Source: Flavisericum labens
Lineage (GTDB): Bacteria; Bacteroidota; Bacteroidia; Flavobacteriales; Flavobacteriaceae
Assembly (NCBI RefSeq): GCF_045446075.1
Contig: NZ_JBJJBQ010000002.1
Location: 558,001-622,000 of the forward strand
DNA length: 64,000 nt
Direction: 5' to 3'
The position numbers were made by a program, and so were the translations under genes. Below, one piece after another: positions 60,482-64,000 of the stretch. Within the stretch, counting starts at the first letter, position 1. Each line of letters opens with the position of its first letter. The notes beneath the pieces are model-generated. The model was not told the origin of the DNA and searched no databases. It saw only the letters and a list, made by a program, of their open reading frames with translations.

Positions 60482-63232
60482 ATGCGAAAAAATAGTTTAC
60501 TTGTTGTAGCCATACTAGGTGGCTTCATGCTGTCCTGTATTGATAATACCAATAAAGATTCAGTAGAAAACCAAACTGAAAACACTCAAAATATTCAAAG
60601 TCAAAATAAACCATGGACACGCTGGTGGTGGATGGGTAGCGCCGTCGATTCGGTTAACATAAAACAAAATTTGATAGACTTAAATAAAGTCGGTATTGGC
60701 GGTGTTGAAATCGCACCTATTTATGGGGTAAAAGGTGAAGAAGATAATTTTATAGATTACCTTTCTCCAAAGTGGATGAACATGCTAAGCTACACTACAA
60801 AAGTGGCTGACAGCTTAGGGATGCAAGTCGATTTAACCCTTGGCACAGGATGGCCTTATGGTGGGCCACAAGTAACTCCAGAATTTGCCGCAACTAAATT
60901 AATCACTCAAAAATATGAAGTTGAAAGGGGAGCTGTGTTTTCCAAGGAAATTAAGGTTGAAAACCCTAAAGAAAGACAACCTGCCAAATTAGCTTATTTG
61001 TTGGCCTATGGTAAAAATGGAAATTATATCGACCTAACAGGGCAACTTAAAGAAAATCAACTTAACTGGACTCCTGAAGATGATAATTACACTGTTTACG
61101 CTATTTTTACAGGTAAAACGGGACAAAAAGTAAAACGTGCAGCCCCTGGTGGTGCTGGCTTTACGCTAGACCATTATTCCGAAGAAGCATTAAACACCTA
61201 TGTAAAACCTTTTGCTGAAGCCTTTATAGGTTTTGATGGCAAAATTCGGTCTATTTTTAATGATAGCTATGAAGTATATGGCACCGATTTTACGCCAAAC
61301 TTTTTTGAAGCTTTTCAAACCTATAGAGGTTATGATTTAAAGCCTTTTTTACCATTATTATTGAGCGATGAAAATACAGAAGAAGGCAATCGCGTAAAAA
61401 GTGATTACCGAGAAACATTGTCCGATTTATTGTTGTATAAGTTTGATGAACCTTGGACGCAATGGGCAAACAACCGTAATTTTAAATCGAGGTTACAAGC
61501 ACATGGTTCTCCAGGTAATTTAATCGATTTATACGCTTCCGCCGATATTCCTGAATGCGAAACTTTTGGCTCGATGCCTTATGATATTCCAGGGTTGCGA
61601 AGGGAAGCCGAAGATATTCGAGAAGGCGATGCCGACCCGGTAATGCTTAAATTCTCTTCGTCTGCCGCACACATTGCAGGAAAACCATTAACCTCGTCGG
61701 AAACCTTTACATGGCTTCGCGACCATTTTAAAGTGGCTTTGTCGCAATGCAAACCAGAACTTGAAGATTTATTTGTTAACGGTGTTAACCATATATTTTT
61801 ACATGGTACCACCTATTCTCCAGAACGTGCAGATTGGCCAGGTTGGAAGTTTTATGCGTCGGTTAATTTTAATCCGAATTTAGCTATAGGGGAAGATGAG
61901 GCAGAATTGTTCTCATATATCACCAATTGCCAAGAGTACTTACAAGCTGGAAATCCAGACAACGAAACACTTTTGTATTGGCCTATTTACGATGTTTGGA
62001 ACACCTATTTAAAAGGCAGTCTGTTCTTTCAATTTAAGATTCATTCATTGGAAGAGTGGTTGCATTACGAACCGTTTTATAATGCCACAAAAAGTTTGAT
62101 GGAGCAAGGTTATGCAACCGATTTTATTTCTGATAATTTTATTGAAAAAGCCACAGTTTCAGATGGCAAAATAAATTTACCTGGTGGCAGTTACAGAGCT
62201 TTGGTAGTGCCAGACTGCAAGTACATGCCTTTAGAAACACTTCAAAAGTTAATTGAACTTAAAAAAGCTGGTGCCCATATTATTTTTGAGGACCTTCCGG
62301 AAAGTGTTCCCGGATTCCTTGATTATAATTCGCAAAATAAAAGCATGCAAAAGTTGCTTTCAGAAAGCGCTAAATTAGCTTCCAAATCAACAAATCTTAA
62401 TAGTGATTTGAATGCGGCTAACATCCAACCTGAAGCATTGGTAGAAACTGGTTTAAAATATATCAGAAGAGCTGTTGACGGTGAAAAAATATACTATTTG
62501 GTAAACCATACCGCAAATGCCGTAAATAAATATATTCCAATAAATGTTACAGGCAAAGACATCGAAATCTATGATGCCAACAAAGACCTTTCTGGAAAGG
62601 CGTTAATCAAAACAGAGAACGACAAAACATGGGTTAAGGTTTACATAAATCCAGGAGAGTCTTTATTTTTAAAAACCACAACGAATTCAGATATAAAAAA
62701 CTGGAGTTACCTGGAACCTTCTAACGAATCTTACGGGCTAAATGGTAACTGGAATATTTCATTTCTACGTGGTGGGCCAGACCTACCAGAAAGCGCGACA
62801 ATTACCAAACTGGAATCGTGGACTACTTTAAGTAAGGCTGCTGAATATTTTTCAGGTACCGCAAAATACAGTATGGAATTTGAAAACCCTGATAGTAGTA
62901 TTAAACATTGGCAACTTAATTTAGGTGATGTACGAGAAAGTGCTAAAGTTTGGGTGAATGGTGAATATGTGGGCTCGGTTTGGTCAAACCCGTTTGAAAT
63001 TTATATCGGAAATTTAAAAGAAGGAAAAAACACTATAACCATAGAAGTGACAAACTTATCTGCCAATCGAGTTCGTGCTAAAGAATTAAGAGGCGAAGAA
63101 TGGAAAAATTTCTATGAAATAAACATGGTAAATAAAGACTACCAAAAATTTGATGCTACAAAATGGGACCCCATGCCTTCTGGATTACTAGGCCCAATTA
63201 GTTTAAACGCTCTAAAAGAAATTAAAAACTAA
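60482..63232 (+). CDS. Alpha-L-rhamnosidase, GH106, lipoprotein
   Basis: A 916-residue enzyme (lipobox FMLSC, Cys19). GH106 features run from the start of the barrel: PWTRWWWMGSAVDSVNIKQN, LNKVGIGGVEIAPIYGVKGE, MQVDLTLGTGWPYGGPQVTP, RSIFNDSYEVYGTDFTPNFF and CETFGSMPYDIPGLRREAED. C-terminal beta-sandwiches (WQLNLGDVRESAKVWVNGEY, GKNTITIEVTNLSANRVR) form the usual jelly-roll end. It releases rhamnose from rhamnogalacturonan or its side chains, supplying RhaM. It lies 9 bp after PL22. Confidence 0.92.
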   Translation: MRKNSLLVVAILGGFMLSCIDNTNKDSVENQTENTQNIQSQNKPWTRWWWMGSAVDSVNIKQNLIDLNKVGIGGVEIAPIYGVKGEEDNFIDYLSPKWMNMLSYTTKVADSLGMQVDLTLGTGWPYGGPQVTPEFAATKLITQKYEVERGAVFSKEIKVENPKERQPAKLAYLLAYGKNGNYIDLTGQLKENQLNWTPEDDNYTVYAIFTGKTGQKVKRAAPGGAGFTLDHYSEEALNTYVKPFAEAFIGFDGKIRSIFNDSYEVYGTDFTPNFFEAFQTYRGYDLKPFLPLLLSDENTEEGNRVKSDYRETLSDLLLYKFDEPWTQWANNRNFKSRLQAHGSPGNLIDLYASADIPECETFGSMPYDIPGLRREAEDIREGDADPVMLKFSSSAAHIAGKPLTSSETFTWLRDHFKVALSQCKPELEDLFVNGVNHIFLHGTTYSPERADWPGWKFYASVNFNPNLAIGEDEAELFSYITNCQEYLQAGNPDNETLLYWPIYDVWNTYLKGSLFFQFKIHSLEEWLHYEPFYNATKSLMEQGYATDFISDNFIEKATVSDGKINLPGGSYRALVVPDCKYMPLETLQKLIELKKAGAHIIFEDLPESVPGFLDYNSQNKSMQKLLSESAKLASKSTNLNSDLNAANIQPEALVETGLKYIRRAVDGEKIYYLVNHTANAVNKYIPINVTGKDIEIYDANKDLSGKALIKTENDKTWVKVYINPGESLFLKTTTNSDIKNWSYLEPSNESYGLNGNWNISFLRGGPDLPESATITKLESWTTLSKAAEYFSGTAKYSMEFENPDSSIKHWQLNLGDVRESAKVWVNGEYVGSVWSNPFEIYIGNLKEGKNTITIEVTNLSANRVRAKELRGEEWKNFYEINMVNKDYQKFDATKWDPMPSGLLGPISLNALKEIKN

Positions 63233-63245
63233 AATACATTTAAGA

Positions 63246-64000
63246 ATGAAGAACAATCTTTTAATCCTTTGCTTGGCTTTATTGGTTTCTGGCTCTAGCA
63301 TGGCACAAACTACTTTCAATAGGGAAGAGGTATTAAATAATATGCAACTTGCCAACAACTACTTTATGGAAAAATGGCCAGATGTTGGCAAAACCATTGT
63401 TACCAATAAAGAGCGGCCAAGTAATATATGGACCCGAGGTGTTTACTATGAGGGATTAATGGCATTGCATGAAATTTATCCCAAAGAAGCGTATTATAAG
63501 TATGCTTACGATTGGGCCGAATTCCATAAATGGGGATTCAGAAATGGTAATGCTAATCGTAATGCTGATGATTATTGTGCGGCGCAAACCTACATCGATT
63601 TGTACAACCTTGAACCGGATTCAAAAAAGCTAAAGAACACCAAGGCTTGTATTAATATGCTTTTAAATACACCACAATTGGATGATTGGTCTTGGATTGA
63701 TGCCATCCAGATGGGCATGCCTGTTTTTGCGAAATTAGGTGTGTTGGAAAATGACGAACGTTATTTTCAGAAAATGTACGATATGTATATGTTCACCAGA
63801 GATAAACATGGCGATAACGGACTTTATAACCCTAAAGATGGCCTTTGGTGGCGTGATGCTGATTTCGACCCACCATATGCCGAACCCAATGGCGAAGATA
63901 GCTATTGGAGTAGAGGAAACGGTTGGGTTATTGGGGCATTGGCTAAGACATTGGCAATTATACCAGAAGATGCACCACATAGAGAGCAATATATTATGGA
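63246..64000 (+). CDS. GH105 unsaturated glycuronyl hydrolase, N-terminal part
   Basis: The reading frame stays open from the ATG at 63246 to the window end (251 codons). Signal peptide to about residue 21 (SGSSMAQ). (alpha/alpha)6-barrel motifs of GH105 follow: SNIWTRGVYYEGLMALHEIY, ADDYCAAQTYIDLYNL, DDWSWIDAIQMGMPVFAKLG with the likely catalytic Asp, GLWWRDADFDPPYAEPNGED and SYWSRGNGWVIGALAKTL. It removes the 4,5-unsaturated galacturonic acid left by the lyases from rhamnogalacturonan oligomers. It lies 13 bp after GH106 in the same operon. Confidence 0.92.
   Translation, partial: MKNNLLILCLALLVSGSSMAQTTFNREEVLNNMQLANNYFMEKWPDVGKTIVTNKERPSNIWTRGVYYEGLMALHEIYPKEAYYKYAYDWAEFHKWGFRNGNANRNADDYCAAQTYIDLYNLEPDSKKLKNTKACINMLLNTPQLDDWSWIDAIQMGMPVFAKLGVLENDERYFQKMYDMYMFTRDKHGDNGLYNPKDGLWWRDADFDPPYAEPNGEDSYWSRGNGWVIGALAKTLAIIPEDAPHREQYIM

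Noticed and set aside
1..64000. CRISPR arrays, tRNA or rRNA genes, IS elements, integrases
   Set aside because: No regularly spaced repeats, no conserved RNA gene sequence and no transposase or integrase motif was recognised in any frame.

Overview
The window looks like the chromosome of a marine member of the Flavobacteriaceae (Bacteroidota). It is AT-rich, has SusC/SusD pairs, C-terminal sorting domains of the type IX secretion system, Bacteroidota-type promoters (TAnnTTTG at -7), many lipoproteins with short leaders, and a sulfatase beside pectinases. I cannot name the genus from sequence alone.

Two thirds of the window is a large polysaccharide utilisation locus (PUL) for pectin and rhamnogalacturonan. 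Left part (1-16401): a minus-strand operon with a GH28 pectinase, a CBM9-like/PKD lipoprotein, a very large DUF4450-type glycosidase, a GH43-like enzyme and the start of another exported protein. Divergent from it are a GntR-type regulator and then a plus-strand operon with two CE12-type esterases (one a tandem double-domain protein), a GH2 enzyme and a transglutaminase-like lipoprotein. Right part (34335-64000): a seven-gene operon with two SusC/SusD pairs and three fasciclin-domain lipoproteins, a PL1 and two PL9 pectate lyases with sorting domains, a minus-strand operon (sulfatase, GH43-like, rhamnose mutarotase), and a plus-strand operon (PL22 oligogalacturonate lyase, GH106 rhamnosidase, GH105 unsaturated glycuronyl hydrolase, cut by the window end).

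Between the two PUL halves (16711-34120) lies a different system. It has two modules, each made of small Cys-containing precursor peptides (one, then two), a beta-propeller lipoprotein and a CxxC thioredoxin-like lipoprotein. With them are a Wzy_C/O-antigen-ligase-like membrane protein with TPRs, a complete RND tripartite exporter (adaptor, permease, TolC), a small HTH protein, a divergent signal peptidase I and a second RND permease. The peptides resemble the poorly characterised Bacteroidota NVEAL family: a hydrophobic leader, a DLSxLL-like segment and an AxA site about 20 residues after the hydrophobic stretch. I read the locus as a dedicated peptide maturation, oxidation and export system. 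This is the most novel part of the window.

Three regulatory patterns stand out. (1) Six intergenic sites carry the direct repeat CAGGAT-N4-CAGGAT, each exactly 21 nt from a -7 box. They precede the GH28, CE12, fasciclin/SusC, sulfatase and PL22 operons and also the Wzy_C gene of the peptide locus, so the peptide system appears to be co-regulated with pectin use. (2) A pair of inverted CCTCTGGG/CCCAGAGG blocks 70-75 nt apart occurs once upstream of each precursor-peptide block and was not seen elsewhere between genes. (3) A strong stem-loop lies between each peptide block and its propeller gene, probably giving peptide in excess over the downstream proteins.

All family names are from reading motifs. 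No database search was run.
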